From Lepidurus packardi (Eukaryota > Arthropoda > Branchiopoda > Notostraca > Triopsidae), in contig JAKZAN010000001.1 of NCBI GenBank assembly GCA_023053545.1, positions 3,616,565-3,680,564 on the forward strand: a stretch of DNA of 64,000 nucleotides, read 5' to 3'. Below the pieces are notes generated by a model that searched no databases, was not told the origin of the DNA, and saw nothing but the letters and a program-made list of their open reading frames with translations. Below are positions 20,470-31,066 of the stretch, piece by piece (positions within the stretch are counted from its first letter, which is position 1; every line of letters begins with the position of its first letter). The position numbers and the translations under genes were made by a program.

Positions 20470-22081
20470 ATGGGTAAGCGTTTTTTGCCTTTTTGTTTAC
20501 CATTCAAGTACATCTAGTCTTAGAAGAAGCTTAGCCAAATAGTTTCAACCGCGAGTGCTATGGTTTTTCCCTTTGGATAAGAAAGCAACAGAGTTGTAAC
20601 AGGAGTCCTAATCGGTTTTTATTTTCCAGAAATACCCATAAAAAATTGTGAACGAAGTCCTTGTCGTCTTGTTGTAATTTGGAGGTCATGGATGGCCCAA
20701 TTCTCCTGAAATCCTAAGCAGCTTTTTTCTGTTGTTGTTTCCTATGTACGTTTGTTGTACGTACGTATTTTTCTGTGATATATATTATGGGACCTTTTGT
20801 TCAGTCTCCCTAACACTTGACTTGTGTTTTCTTTAACAGATGACGCTGCTCCACGGATCGCTTTGCCTCGTTCGTGGCATGCCTGTGCGCGAGACTTTAA
20901 GGTAAGATCAATACAATCCCCTAAGGGAATTTCTTTTGACTAATACGATCTTCTGTATCTATCTGGCGTAGCAATTGCTATGTGAGTCAAGTACCTAATA
21001 TGCTTTTATCTTGGTTAACAGGTACGTGCTTATCGCAGCTTGCCCTGGGCGACCCTGTCGCGCACCTGGGGACGACTGGCCAACACCCGTTTGCCTCGGT
21101 GGATGAGGAAGCCGGTCCTTGGGTTCTACGCGCGGACGTTTGGCGTAAACGTCGAAGAAGCCGCATCGGACAACCTGTCCGACTACTCCAGCATCGGCGA
21201 ATTTTTTCGACGGCCGCTTAAACCAGGCGCACGCCCTATCAACACTACGGACTGCATTGTAAGTTGATGGGGTTTTTTATGCACTCGTTTCTCGTACTAA
21301 ATATTGTTTGTTTTCTACAACAGGTGTCACCAGCCGATGGGAAAGTCCTCCATTTGGGCGCAGTGGACCGGAATGGACTGTTGGGACAGGTGAAGGGGGT
21401 GTATTACTCCCTGAGCCAGTTTTTGGGACCCTCTGAACTGGTGCAACTCTCAACAGGGTCCCCAACCTCCGGCCTCCACTACTGTGTCATCTATCTGGCG
21501 CCCGGGGACTACCATCGGTTTCATTCCCCCGTTGAATGGGATATTTCATTGCGGCGACACTTTCCAGGTAATTCGCCATGAGAACAACAAAGGGTGTTAC
21601 TAACCGGAATATTATCTTAGGGGAACTCCTTAGTGTGAACCCAAGTGTTTCCAAATGGGTCCCCGGCTTACTTGCCCTCAACGAGCGAGCCGTTTACTTT
21701 GGCCAGTGGCAGTACGGCTTGTTCAGCATGACAGCGGTCGGAGCTACCAATGTCGGCTCCATACGAGTCTATAAAGATCCAGTAAGTTAGTCGACGAGTT
21801 TGCGTTTTTGAAAGTGACTTAACAGTTTTCTTTTCTTTGTATTGTAGGAATTGGAAACAAACTGTCGTGCCGGACGTCGCAGGACGACGGACTACAACTT
21901 CCGCAAGGAACGTGCAGGCGGGGAGGGTCTCCATCAGGAGAAAGGTGAAGTATTCGGTGAGTTTAACTTTGGCTCTACAATGGTCCTTATTTTTCAGGCC
22001 CCCAAGGACTTTAAATTTACCGTCCAGCTTGGGCAAATCGTTCGAGTCGGTCAAGCTATCGCTCAAAATTCTAAACCGTAG
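20470..22081 (+). CDS. PISD: Phosphatidylserine decarboxylase proenzyme, copy A (catalytically complete)
   Basis: Converts phosphatidylserine to phosphatidylethanolamine. Exons: 20470-20473, 20840-20901, 21022-21258, 21324-21567, 21621-21781, 21848-22081; 313 residues, all phases consistent. The start is ACCATGG with the donor GTAAGC directly after the fourth coding base; an in-frame TAG at 20434-20436 closes the upstream frame. Key residues: Asp106 in VSPADGK, His165 and His168 in GDYHRFH, RRHFPG, and Gly278-Ser279-Thr280 (FGST, the LGST-type self-cleavage site where Ser becomes the pyruvoyl group). A 5'UTR intron (20345-20422, GTAAGTC to CCCTCAG) is likely. The protein is shorter than the 375-409 residues of human PISD and lacks an obvious N-terminal membrane segment, so its location is unclear. 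It is followed by gypsy debris and faces the NOG1 pseudogene. Confidence 0.92.
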
Positions 22082-22239
22082 CATTAATGTGGGTTCTAAG
22101 ATGTCTGGCTATTCGTTTCAGTGAAATTTCCGTATTTTGCGTGAAAATTATCGTGATTTTTGTGTGGTGATTTTTTGTATCCTCCGAGTGAATTTTCTTT
22201 AATACAAATTTTATTGTGTAACGTTTGTCTATTTTTTTC

Positions 22240-23707
22240 CTGTCGGGAATGGTACCTTTAATGGTAGCGAAAGTCCGGCTTTGCATAATGGTCACTCGCC
22301 TTAATGGTGTCCCTTCTTTAAATTGTTCATATGCACCCGAAATGGTGTTTTTAATGTGGACAACTTGATCCGAAATTCGTTTCATAACCGTCCAAGGTCG
22401 GTGAAACTTGGGGAACTTTCCTCTCTTCGGGGAAGGATTGAAGAGCCAAACGGAGTCCCCCATTTGGATTTGCTGGTTTAAAGTTTTGCTGTCGTAATAA
22501 ATCTTCTGATAACATTGTGCAAATCCCAACCGTGTTCGAGCTTGTTCAAAAATGGTAGGAAGAGTTGTCTCCAGTTTTGCCGCGTATTGAGACGTTGAAA
22601 CTGGTACCACCACCGAAAACTCTATCTTCTGGTAAGAACAACGGTCTACCAAATTGTAAACGTGCAGGAGTGAAAGTCGAGGAACTTTGAACACTCGTCC
22701 GGTACGCAAGTAAAACACTAGGCAACACAGGTTTCATCACCTTCGTCGATGAGTTTACTGAGGCCTGCTAAAATCGTCCTATTGGCCCTTTCAATAAATT
22801 CCTCACTCTCCGGATGGTATGGAGTAGTTCTAGTTTTCTTGATTTTGAGCAACCGGCAGATTTCGCTCACAGTTCTTGATTCAAAACTTCTACCTTGCTC
22901 GGAATGAAGCTGAAGCGGCACTCCATACCTTCTCATATATTCCCCATAGAGCTTGGTGGCGATAGTACTGGCTTCCTGATCTGGAATAGGATATGCCTCC
23001 ACCCACTTTGGGAACAAATCCCCGACAACCAAACTATAGCGATAATGACCTACTGTTTCAGGCAGAGGACCCAGTATATCCATAGCTACAATGTCACTTG
23101 GAAATCTAGGTTGCACAGGGTTCAATGGCGCTCTAGTCTTTTGGGATGGAGGATTTCGCTGCACACATGTCACGCAGCCTTTACACCACCCTTCAACATT
23201 GTTCCGCATCTTGGGCCAATACAAACGTGATCGCAATTTTTCTAAGATTTTTTTACTTCCCATATGAGCCCCAGAATTACCACCGTGGTAACTTCTGAAG
23301 ATTTCCTCTTGCTTCGCTTTAGGCACAAGAGGCAGGTGCTGAGATCGGTTTGTCGAAATCCATTCGCCGTAAAACCCGCCACCACGAAGACTCACATTTT
23401 TCCTTTGGGCCCAGTAGCTGCGCAACGGCTGACTCATAGCTTGCAGACACGGTTTATAAAGTTCTTGTAAACATCTCTTGATAATTTTCATCTCCTCGGC
23501 TTCTTCCTGGGCTACTACGACGCTAACGTCACTAGCCAATTCCACATGATTTAACACGACATCTCGTTGTGGTCCATGTGGCATTCTTTTCTTCTTCGTC
23601 CACTCCTTCATGACGTCTACATTGTGAACATGGTCTTCTTGTGAGTGCATCCGCATTCCCACGCTTTGGTCCAGGCCGCTGTTCAATTGTGAACTGATAC
23701 GATTCAA
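22240..23707 (-). pseudogene. Ty3/gypsy integrase, broken
   Basis: On the minus strand, 23707 to 22718 holds the H2C2 zinc-binding motif (YHGGNSGAHMG to CKGCVTC) and the integrase core: first Asp in VAMDILGPL, third acidic residue in PYHPESEEFIERANRTI. The second catalytic position reads LHSEQG where the family normally has Asp (HSDQG). A frameshift near 22720 leads into the C-terminal part (QMGDSVWLFNPSPKRGKFPK). Not functional. Confidence 0.85.
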
Positions 23708-24500
23708 ACAAGTTCAGCCATCGCAAAGTCTGTCCAGTTGGTTCCTTGCAAGTTTTCATCCAGGCCACGGCAAATGTTATCCGTCCGAAGCATAACCGGT
23801 CTCCCCAGAAGAGAGTGGCTAAATTGCATTACAGCAAATTTAACTGCCAGGAGCTCCTTCCGCGTTACACAGTAAATGGTCTCATCAAGCATGGACTTGC
23901 ATATGCTATAGGACGTTCAACAGCGTCAATTTCTTGTGACAACACGGCTCCTAGCCCAATATTACTGGCGTCGCTGTCCACTAGAAGTGTTTGGGACAGA
24001 TCAGGAAAAGCGAGTACAGGAGTTGAAGAAAGGAGCCGTTTAAGATCTGTCAAAGCTTCCTCACATAACACGGACCACTCAAAGGGAACATTCTTTTCGG
24101 TTAGTTTATATAGCGGCTTGGCAATGTCAGCAAAACCTTTCACAAATCGACGATAGTATGAAGATCGAGGAAACTATTCAATTCATCACTGGTCGGGACC
24201 ATTCCACGATTGCTTTAGTTTTTTCAGGACGTCGAAATGAGTTTTCAGGACGTCTTCGAGGTCACTTGTCTTCGATTTCTTGATAAAGGACTTTCAAGTC
24301 TTGAAGGTATTCTTCGAGGGAGCTCAGGAGATCAGCAGTGGCTTCTTGTTTCGTGGGGGCGTCTTCTTGCTCAAGGTTATTCATTGTTTCGAAGGTATTA
24401 ACGATGGGTTGAGAAAGTAGAGAGGATTTGATCTTCACTCAATCAATGGACTTCGTTTCTGTGCGGCTCATCCTGGTCACGGCACCAAATGTGGAGGATT
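23532..24500 (-). pseudogene. Ty3/gypsy reverse transcriptase/RNase H fragment plus gag start
   Basis: From high to low coordinates there is first a gag-like N-terminus (MNNLEQEDAPTKQEATADLL, stop at once) with a primer-binding-type leader (ATTTGGTGCCGTGACCAGGA) near 24490. Then an abrupt jump to the end of the RT (RPEKTKAIVEWSRP, SYYRRFVKGFADIAKPLYKL), RNase H (LLVDSDASNIGLGAVLSQE) and its C-terminus (FTIEQRPGPKRGNADALTRRP). Several frameshifts separate these pieces, and the RT palm is deleted. Confidence 0.8.
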
Positions 24501-24934
24501 TGGGTATGAGTAAAAATAAGATGGTCCCTGCGTTGTGATTAGGGGCTACTTCTGAAGAATAGGATGGATGAGAGCACCTTTTAAGAGAAGTTTTGTAGAC
24601 TTTGCATCCGGAAAATCCGATTTGTAAGGTTCAGACATTGTTCTTTCGTCTATTTCTAATAAGCTGCAAGTACGTATTACAGGGAGCGCTCTATGGGTAC
24701 AACAAATACGCAAGTACGTATTACGGGGGGAGGGAGCAAAACAGCTCATTTGGAACTGAAGGAAAGTCAAAAACATCTCAAAATCAGCAGTAATAAACGA
24801 GTAAAACGTCATTTCAAAGTTTATTTCAAGGCAAACTTGTATTCTCTTCTCAAGTCCTTCCAGATTTAATTTCAAGGGCCATAAATGATGTCGAAACTAC
24901 CCAGTTAGCATTTTCCAACTGCTCCAATTTCTTT
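24501..24934. other. Junction between gypsy debris and NOG1 copy II
   Basis: Probably retroelement leader or LTR sequence followed by the 3' flank of NOG1. It contains two copies of AAGTACGTATTACGGG (near 24670 and 24712). Compared with copy IV, everything between the ACCCAGTT near 24903 and the NOG1 segment at about 24945 is deleted, including the final NOG1 exon and hAT1. Confidence 0.55.
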
Positions 24935-25990
24935 CTTTTTTTAAGATAACAAAGTAAAAAAACCGGCCGGAGATAAAACGGTAAACTAACCACCATAAGA
25001 TCCGGATCAATGTAGTCGGCAATGTTTTTGTTTTATCAGAATTCTGGAATTTTGTCGTATTTGAAGTCGTATGGCAGGTCATAATTCTTTCTGTAATCCA
25101 CAATGTGGTCGTCCCCTTGTTCCAATTCGATAGCTCGTCCCGTCCTTTTTGTTTTCTCCTTCTCAGCTTGAGCTGCTTTCTTCTGCGAAACAGAGTCCGG
25201 AATGCAAACTGGACGAACAACGTTATCTTTTCGCCTGGGTTCGCCTACGTTTAGACGGTTCAAGACGCCTTCTACCTTCTAGCTACGCATCTTGCCTTCC
25301 ACACGATGAGCTAGCAATCAACGCTCACAAGCCTAGACAATCCAAATTGAACACCATAAACCAATAAATAATCCGCCCTTACGTCTGTCTTGACTTCCAC
25401 TACTCCTTCTTCGGTGACGGTAGACATTTGCACAATTGGGACATGATCATTCTCGAACGCTTTTTGAAAGTAACAAGCATGGGCTAATAAAGCAAATATT
25501 AGTAAAAATATCACACTGGATAATGAAGCATATACCTTTAGTAAATAGTGGCTTGATGCTCTCAAAGAGATGAATCTGTTCTTCAAGTCTGTGTCCGCAT
25601 TGCTCAGAAATAAGGGCAATGGTAGGCCAGGTCTTCTGGTCCTTTTATAACTTGAAGGTGAGAAACATGAAAGGTACAAGCACTGTAAGTATGTTAGTAT
25701 AGAGAGTTTGAAGTTTTTTACCCATCAATCCTTCCTAATGCACTCACAATAGAAAAAACTCCAATCCAATATAGCTATTCTCATGCTCGAGCTATATGTG
25801 TGGCTACCACGCGTTCTCTCATCAGGTTTTGCATCTGAATGTGTCTTTCCAGCTGTTATTAGTATACATAAAAATATGAATACTTAACTAGAAATTAACC
25901 AAGCTTACGTTCACCCGACCCATTTCTATCATGAACTCCTGGTTCTACCCCGTATTCTTTTCCACAGTCGGTGAAACCAGGGAACTCATA
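24935..25990 (-). pseudogene. GTPBP4: NOG1/GTPBP4 pseudogene, copy II
   Basis: The same middle exons as copy I but with fewer lesions. The frame runs through RAIELEQGDDHIVDYRKNYD and LPYDFKYDKIPEF without the 2-nt insertion seen in the others. It then meets the shared TGATAA. The stop before LLAHRV and the TAG before VEGVLNRL are also present. The EVHQLAKQIRD exon, the hAT1-target exon and the last exon are missing. The stops shared with every other copy show the gene was already dead before the locus multiplied. Confidence 0.85.
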
Positions 25991-26009
25991 TTTTTGGACT
26001 ATTTATAGG

Positions 26010-26298
26010 TGTCATACAGGAGTTGTTTTGCCGCCATATTAATCAAGTGTCGCCCAAACACCGGTAAAGAGGGCGTCAACATATCGCCTATTCGTCCAAT
26101 CCTCTACCGTTGATGCTGGGGATAGCAACCCGAAGGAAGCGGGTTCGGGAACCAATGACGCAATGAACTGGCCACCCCGGAAGTGACGCCAAGTGACGCT
26201 ATAACTTTCATTGTTGTCACTTGTTTTGGTAAGTCTTCTTGCTATCGTTAACCAGGAAGGAGCCTTTTGCATTTTCTCCCAGAGTTTTCGTGTATTGT
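26010..26298 (+). pseudogene. PISD: PISD 5' flank and leader only, copy II
   Basis: This stretch matches 20126-20413 almost base for base, including the intact GTAAGTC donor of the 5'UTR intron. It is cut off at GTATTGT by the left end of MULE2. No PISD coding exon follows; beyond MULE2 the sequence resumes in gypsy integrase. The PISD body of this copy is deleted. Confidence 0.8.
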
Positions 26299-26452
26299 TG
26301 CACGGGCTAACCGGACCCTTCCCTTGTTTACCAAAAGCAGCAACTCTCGCATAAGCGGGTTCAGACATGTTTGGGGAGGAGCCTAAGCGACCCGCAAAAT
26401 CCTTATTTGGCTTCAGGCGAGGTATTGCAAACCGCAGCACACTATATAAGGC

Positions 26453-26459
26453 CGCTGCA
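26453..26459 (+). promoter_or_regulatory. TATA box of the MULE2 gene
   Basis: TATATAA in the same context as MULE1, about 245 bp before the ATG. Confidence 0.55.
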
Positions 26460-26701
26460 TGTAACGTTTTCTTCTTTCAGTCCTTCACTTTCTTTCGCTC
26501 ACTAGTCGGCAATAAGTGTAGTTCCTTATTTAGTGTAGTTTCTTGTTTAGTGTAGTTCTTCATAACCCCGGATTACTTATTTAGTGTAGTTATTCTCTTA
26601 ACCCTGGATTAATTTTTTGAGTAAGGTTTGTTTTTATTTTATTCTGTGTTTCCCTGTGTTTCTTTTCTTCTAACAAATTAACTTTTTCATTTCCTTTTAA
26701 T

Positions 26702-29700
26702 ATGGATACATCAAGGGCGCTGTTTTTTGAAAGCTGTCTTCGCGATCTTGAGCATGCAGCTAATTTGCCAGCATCGGTCTACGTTAGCACGTCGACAGAG
26801 CGCGTAAACATTTCTAATGAACATTTTGAGAAATTTCGACAAGTATGTTTCTCGAAAAAAAAAGAGTTCATTGCCTACCCTCTACCAAACCGTGTGGCAA
26901 GGGTGCAGTCATTTCGGTGTTTGAGAATTGACCAAACTGCTTGCAAAACTTTGCCCGAACGTTTTAGCGGAGTTTTAGCTTTGGAAAGCAAAGGAGATGG
27001 GAATTGTTTCTTCAATTCCGCTTCTTTGTCTTTGTTCGGCAACCAAAGTAAGGCCGTTGAGTTGCGCTGCCGAGTTGTAGTCGAGTTGGCGACTAATTAT
27101 AAGTTGTACTCCAGAGAGTCAGCCGGATACCTCTCCGAGAAACAAATTACTGCCCTTAACACGTACTCAGGATTCCGTTTCGACCGTATTATCTTCACGG
27201 GCGATGATGGCACAGTGTGCCCTACAGGTATTCCACCGACGGAAGACTGTTTGAAGTTCTATTCCATGGAACAGACCAAGAATCTGGAATATTCGAGCAT
27301 ACTTGCATTCCCAGCTTTGGCTAATGTTTGTAAGATAGCCGTGGAGTCGGTTTATCCGAAAGCGGATGGCAGCCTCGCGCGACTTCATCCCGCGCTTCTT
27401 TTAAACGAAACTTTTTCACCAAATGATGTCGTTTCGCCGGAAACTATCCGCATAATGTGGACTGGGGATTTCAGGGGGTGCTCGAGGTCAAAAAGTGGAC
27501 GTTTAGTCCCTACACCTAACTGGAATCCCATTCATTTTGTACCTTTGTTAGAGCGCGAGCGTGCGAGTCAATCTCCCGTCCTTTTGTCAGAGAATTGCTG
27601 TAGGCCTACTCTGCCCGTTGTTGATTTTGTAGAAGCTGCATCAGAAATTTTCGATCACCCAGTTGAAGCTGCAAGTGTGGCAGCACCTGTAGTTAACTTA
27701 TGCAGTTCTATGCAAAATAGTAGTACCGCCACTAGTTCAGGGCTTCGCGAGTCGTTCTCCCATGAAAATTCAGGCTCAAGGTTGGGATTGTCAGTCCCTA
27801 AAGCTGTTGTCGCTAAAAATGGAGAGCACGAAGGAAATGTCACAAAAGGCATTTCATCGAATGATAATAAAACACCTCGTGCAAAGCTAGGCAGAGCAGA
27901 CTCCCATAATAAGCAAGGGCATGCAAAATTTTCGTGCACGGGATGTGCAACAACGTTTAAAACAAATCAAAATTTGGAGAATCACATTAAGAACCAGCGC
28001 TGTAAGCTTCAGCTAGAAAAACAAAGCTCTAGTCAAATTCTTCCTGTGGACCAAGGATCTCAAGGCTTTACATGTGAAGACTGTAAAACTGTTTTTACAA
28101 GGAAGAACAATTTGAAGGTACATGTAGAAAAGAAAAGGTGCCATGTGTCTAGATTTCAATGCCTGCAATGTAGTTTGCAATTTACTAGAAAAGACCTGCT
28201 CACCCGTCATGTAGACGTAGTTCATTCTCTTGTATTAGAAGAAACAAGTACTTTCGAGGAGATCCCCTTAATTGCCCCGGTAGACAAGGAGCAGCAGTCT
28301 TTAACCGTGGTTTCAGTGGACAAGCAGCAATTGCCTAGCTTAGTCGAGTTAGATCAGTCAGAGCTGATTCATGACCCAGTAGTACATTCTGCGTCTCAGA
28401 GCAGTGGTAGTGATAGCGTTGCCAAAGATTATTCTTTAGACATGATTTCAGGTAACACACAGCAATTGCATACCTTAGTCGAGTTAGATCAGTCAGAGCC
28501 GACTTATGACCCCGTAACAAGTTCTGCGTCTCAGAGCAGTGTTAGTGATGGTAGTGTGTCTGCTGATACCATTAATTGCAGTACTTTAGTCACCGATTCT
28601 GACGATGAATTCTGTAGCGTTGCTAGAAAAAAGAGAAAGCTCGAACAGCAACCAAGAATAGTTTGCTATTACCCTGGTTGTGAAGCGAAGCTGTCACGTC
28701 TGACGTCTTATGTTGAGCATGCTAACAGTCATGGTTTGTCCTGCAAGCTAGACGAACTCAGTTTTACTGACGAGAACAGTTTCTTCTCATGGAAAACAGA
28801 GATAGAAAGAAGTGCATGTGTTAGTTTTCGTAATAGAAGGGGAGCTCGAAAGTGCACTAGTTACAGTACAACAACCTACGTGTGCAATCGCTCTTTCTTG
28901 TATAAAAATGAGGGTACGGGCAAACGTGCCCTGAAACGACTAAAATCTTGTCGTACAGATGTTTATTGTACCAGCTTTATAATTGCGCAAGTATGGCACC
29001 TTACAAAAAGAATTGATGTTACATGTTGCCTAACTCATGTTGGCCATGATCGTTTACCAGGACGTTGTCGCCTTCATAAAGAAACAGAACAAGAATTACA
29101 ACAGAAGCTTTTTATCGGAATCCCTAAACGCAAAATTGTTGAGAGTTGTATGGCAGAAACCATCATCGGTGATGGACTTTCTAGGGATCAGGCCGTTACC
29201 ATGAAAGATCTGCATAACTTAGCTCAGAAAAACCCGAGTGTCTTCCGGAAACATTTGTTTGCTAGAAAAGAAAAGTTTGCTAGAAAAACTAAACCGCTTG
29301 CTCTTTCCATCGCAAACATTCGCAAAGACTGCTACGCGATTCTTAATGCGTTAACAACTGATCCTCGAAACATCTCCGATTTGGAGGCTGCTATGGCTAC
29401 AGCAAGATTTATTAACAGTAGACCACCAGAGGAAAAGATTTTAAAAGAGACGTTCGAAAAATTAACTGACGTCCGTTCTAATGCCCAATTTATACCTCAA
29501 AGAGAATTTCATAGGACGCGCAAGCCGTACAGTAACAAACCATCGAATGCCTTTCAGAGACATGGATCTCAGGATCATCCTGCCGACGTTTTAGATGACA
29601 TCGTACCGCAACTCTGCGCTGGTTGCAACAAACGAAATGATCCCGATGACGACCTTGCTGACGATATTACTTGGGTTTGTTGCAGTGTGTGCAAATCTTG

Positions 29701-29857
29701 GTTTCATATAACTTGCGCTCACAAGCAGCAGCCAGATTTATGCCTAAATGATATACCAATGGACGACTTACATGACATTCAGTACCTATGCCTTGTCTGT
29801 GTTAATGAAAGGGATAATGTAGTATTGCTTTGCATTTCGCAAAGCAATACTAATTAG
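26702..29857 (+). CDS. MULE2 protein, 1051 residues: OTU + zinc fingers + PHD, transposase core deleted
   Basis: One uninterrupted frame from MDTSRALFFE. OTU-like protease (Cys102 in GDGNC, His278 in NPIHFVPL), fingers at 412-434 (C2HC), 458-480 and 487-508 (C2H2), the CYYPGCEAKL finger, the GKRALKRLKSC Cys/His module, and the C-terminal PHD finger are all present. Between VFRKH and EKFARKTKPL the catalytic DDE and SWIM segments (about 1.2 kb, 12074-13296 in MULE1) are gone, replaced by a short in-frame filler containing a duplicated TTTGCTAGAAAA. The product could bind DNA or deubiquitinate but cannot transpose; it may act as a competitor or be inert. Few other differences from MULE1 are seen. 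Confidence 0.85.
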   Translation: MDTSRALFFESCLRDLEHAANLPASVYVSTSTERVNISNEHFEKFRQVCFSKKKEFIAYPLPNRVARVQSFRCLRIDQTACKTLPERFSGVLALESKGDGNCFFNSASLSLFGNQSKAVELRCRVVVELATNYKLYSRESAGYLSEKQITALNTYSGFRFDRIIFTGDDGTVCPTGIPPTEDCLKFYSMEQTKNLEYSSILAFPALANVCKIAVESVYPKADGSLARLHPALLLNETFSPNDVVSPETIRIMWTGDFRGCSRSKSGRLVPTPNWNPIHFVPLLERERASQSPVLLSENCCRPTLPVVDFVEAASEIFDHPVEAASVAAPVVNLCSSMQNSSTATSSGLRESFSHENSGSRLGLSVPKAVVAKNGEHEGNVTKGISSNDNKTPRAKLGRADSHNKQGHAKFSCTGCATTFKTNQNLENHIKNQRCKLQLEKQSSSQILPVDQGSQGFTCEDCKTVFTRKNNLKVHVEKKRCHVSRFQCLQCSLQFTRKDLLTRHVDVVHSLVLEETSTFEEIPLIAPVDKEQQSLTVVSVDKQQLPSLVELDQSELIHDPVVHSASQSSGSDSVAKDYSLDMISGNTQQLHTLVELDQSEPTYDPVTSSASQSSVSDGSVSADTINCSTLVTDSDDEFCSVARKKRKLEQQPRIVCYYPGCEAKLSRLTSYVEHANSHGLSCKLDELSFTDENSFFSWKTEIERSACVSFRNRRGARKCTSYSTTTYVCNRSFLYKNEGTGKRALKRLKSCRTDVYCTSFIIAQVWHLTKRIDVTCCLTHVGHDRLPGRCRLHKETEQELQQKLFIGIPKRKIVESCMAETIIGDGLSRDQAVTMKDLHNLAQKNPSVFRKHLFARKEKFARKTKPLALSIANIRKDCYAILNALTTDPRNISDLEAAMATARFINSRPPEEKILKETFEKLTDVRSNAQFIPQREFHRTRKPYSNKPSNAFQRHGSQDHPADVLDDIVPQLCAGCNKRNDPDDDLADDITWVCCSVCKSWFHITCAHKQQPDLCLNDIPMDDLHDIQYLCLVCVNERDNVVLLCISQSNTN
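29821..29851 (+). terminator. Perfect 13-bp stem-loop at the MULE2 gene end
   Basis: AGTATTGCTTTGC pairs with GCAAAGCAATACT around ATTTC, ending six bases before the end of the TAG stop. MULE1 has A where MULE2 has G on the 3' arm, so the stem differs by one pair between copies. Confidence 0.4.
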
Positions 29858-29934
29858 CAATAGCAATTTTTTGATTGACTTCGCATTTTATTGCCGTATT
29901 CATGTCAATAAGTGTCAAGGTAGTCAAAGGTAGT

Positions 29935-30120
29935 TTGGGAGTTTTACTCGCAGGGTGCAGCTATGTGCAGCAAAGTTGTGATTTTTAGTTTCCACGAAGT
30001 CTGATAGTCTTACTCGCAGAACGCAGCTATATGCAGCAAAGTTGTGATTCGTGTTTCCAAATAATCTGCGAGTTATACATCAGCAATTATATTCAGCAAA
30101 GTTGTGATTTAAGTTTTCAA
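29935..30120. repeat. Diverged minisatellite of MULE2
   Basis: Two to three degenerate units sharing GCAGCAAAGTTGTGATT with the 67-bp array of MULE1. Confidence 0.75.
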
Positions 30121-31066
30121 GCTGAATTGTATTTATGATTGTGAATTCGATGTATGGTTGTGAATTGAGTTTATGGGTGTGAAGGTAAAAAGGGGTACCA
30201 CACACCGTGACACGACTGAGATGTATTGGAATATTAATATCAGTACACTCGGTAACCGTGTCATCGCTGAGTGGGACCCGCAAGCACTTCGAATTGTTGT
30301 GAATTCCATTTCATTGTGTTGTGTTTTGAAATTTGAATTTTTTTAGAACATTGCAGAAATATACAATTAAACAAGAAAAATATTTTTTTTATTTTACAAA
30401 GTAATTTTTATTTTTTCAGGCATATTTTAACGGCTTTCCTTACTTTTTCTATTGCCCACACCCAATAACAGCGAAATGAAGCGTGAAATTTAGCGAAAAC
30501 TAAAAGAATTAATAAAGGAAACTCTAAAGATCGCAAAAACTAAATACAACTTTGTAGACTGCTAGGTGGTTGCCTATAGTCGCTCCGGGTTTCGGCTTTT
30601 CGAGGTTTTGCCGCCTAGTCGCTCCGGGTTTAGGCTTTTAGGCAAAAAGTCAGTACTGCTCACCGTGTACTCCCTTCCTGTCTTCTCTTCCCACGGTACG
30701 TAGGCTACACAATCTTTTCTGCTTTTTCCAGAATCTTCCTTACTTTTGCTATTGCCTCGCACCCACTACTTGTTTTTAGGCTTTTCTACCTCAAACTTTG
30801 TCTTCCAAATTTGGCTTATATGAAGAATTTGCCATGCGGTTTAATAGTGTTGATAGAAGAAGACACTACATAGCTGATGGGCTATGTGTCTTTTCTGTTT
30901 ACTGTTTTAAAAAAATGCTATCAAATAAATAAGAACTGATACAAATAAGAATAAGAATTGTAAGAACCGGTACTGATAAAGAAGCTATATACAAAGATAA
31001 CTACTTATATACAATATATGCTACTGTAATAACTAATACGAAGATAACTTACGCCAAATCAACTGG
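30121..31066. other. MULE2 interior shared with MULE1
   Basis: Non-coding. Corresponds to roughly 14320-14640 and 18080-18660 of MULE1, without the hAT2 insertion and the intervening DNA. It includes an imperfect hairpin around CACTACATAGCTGATGGGC. Confidence 0.6.

Noticed and set aside
20423..20473. [17 protein letters not shown] as an in-frame N-terminal PISD exon
   Set aside because: Its phase does not fit the next exon; the ATG-G start in the frame compatible with exon 2 does, with an upstream in-frame stop.
20982..21221. 79-residue frame over PISD exon 3
   Set aside because: Wrong frame; the PISD reading ([14 protein letters not shown]) uses the other frame with matching splice phases.
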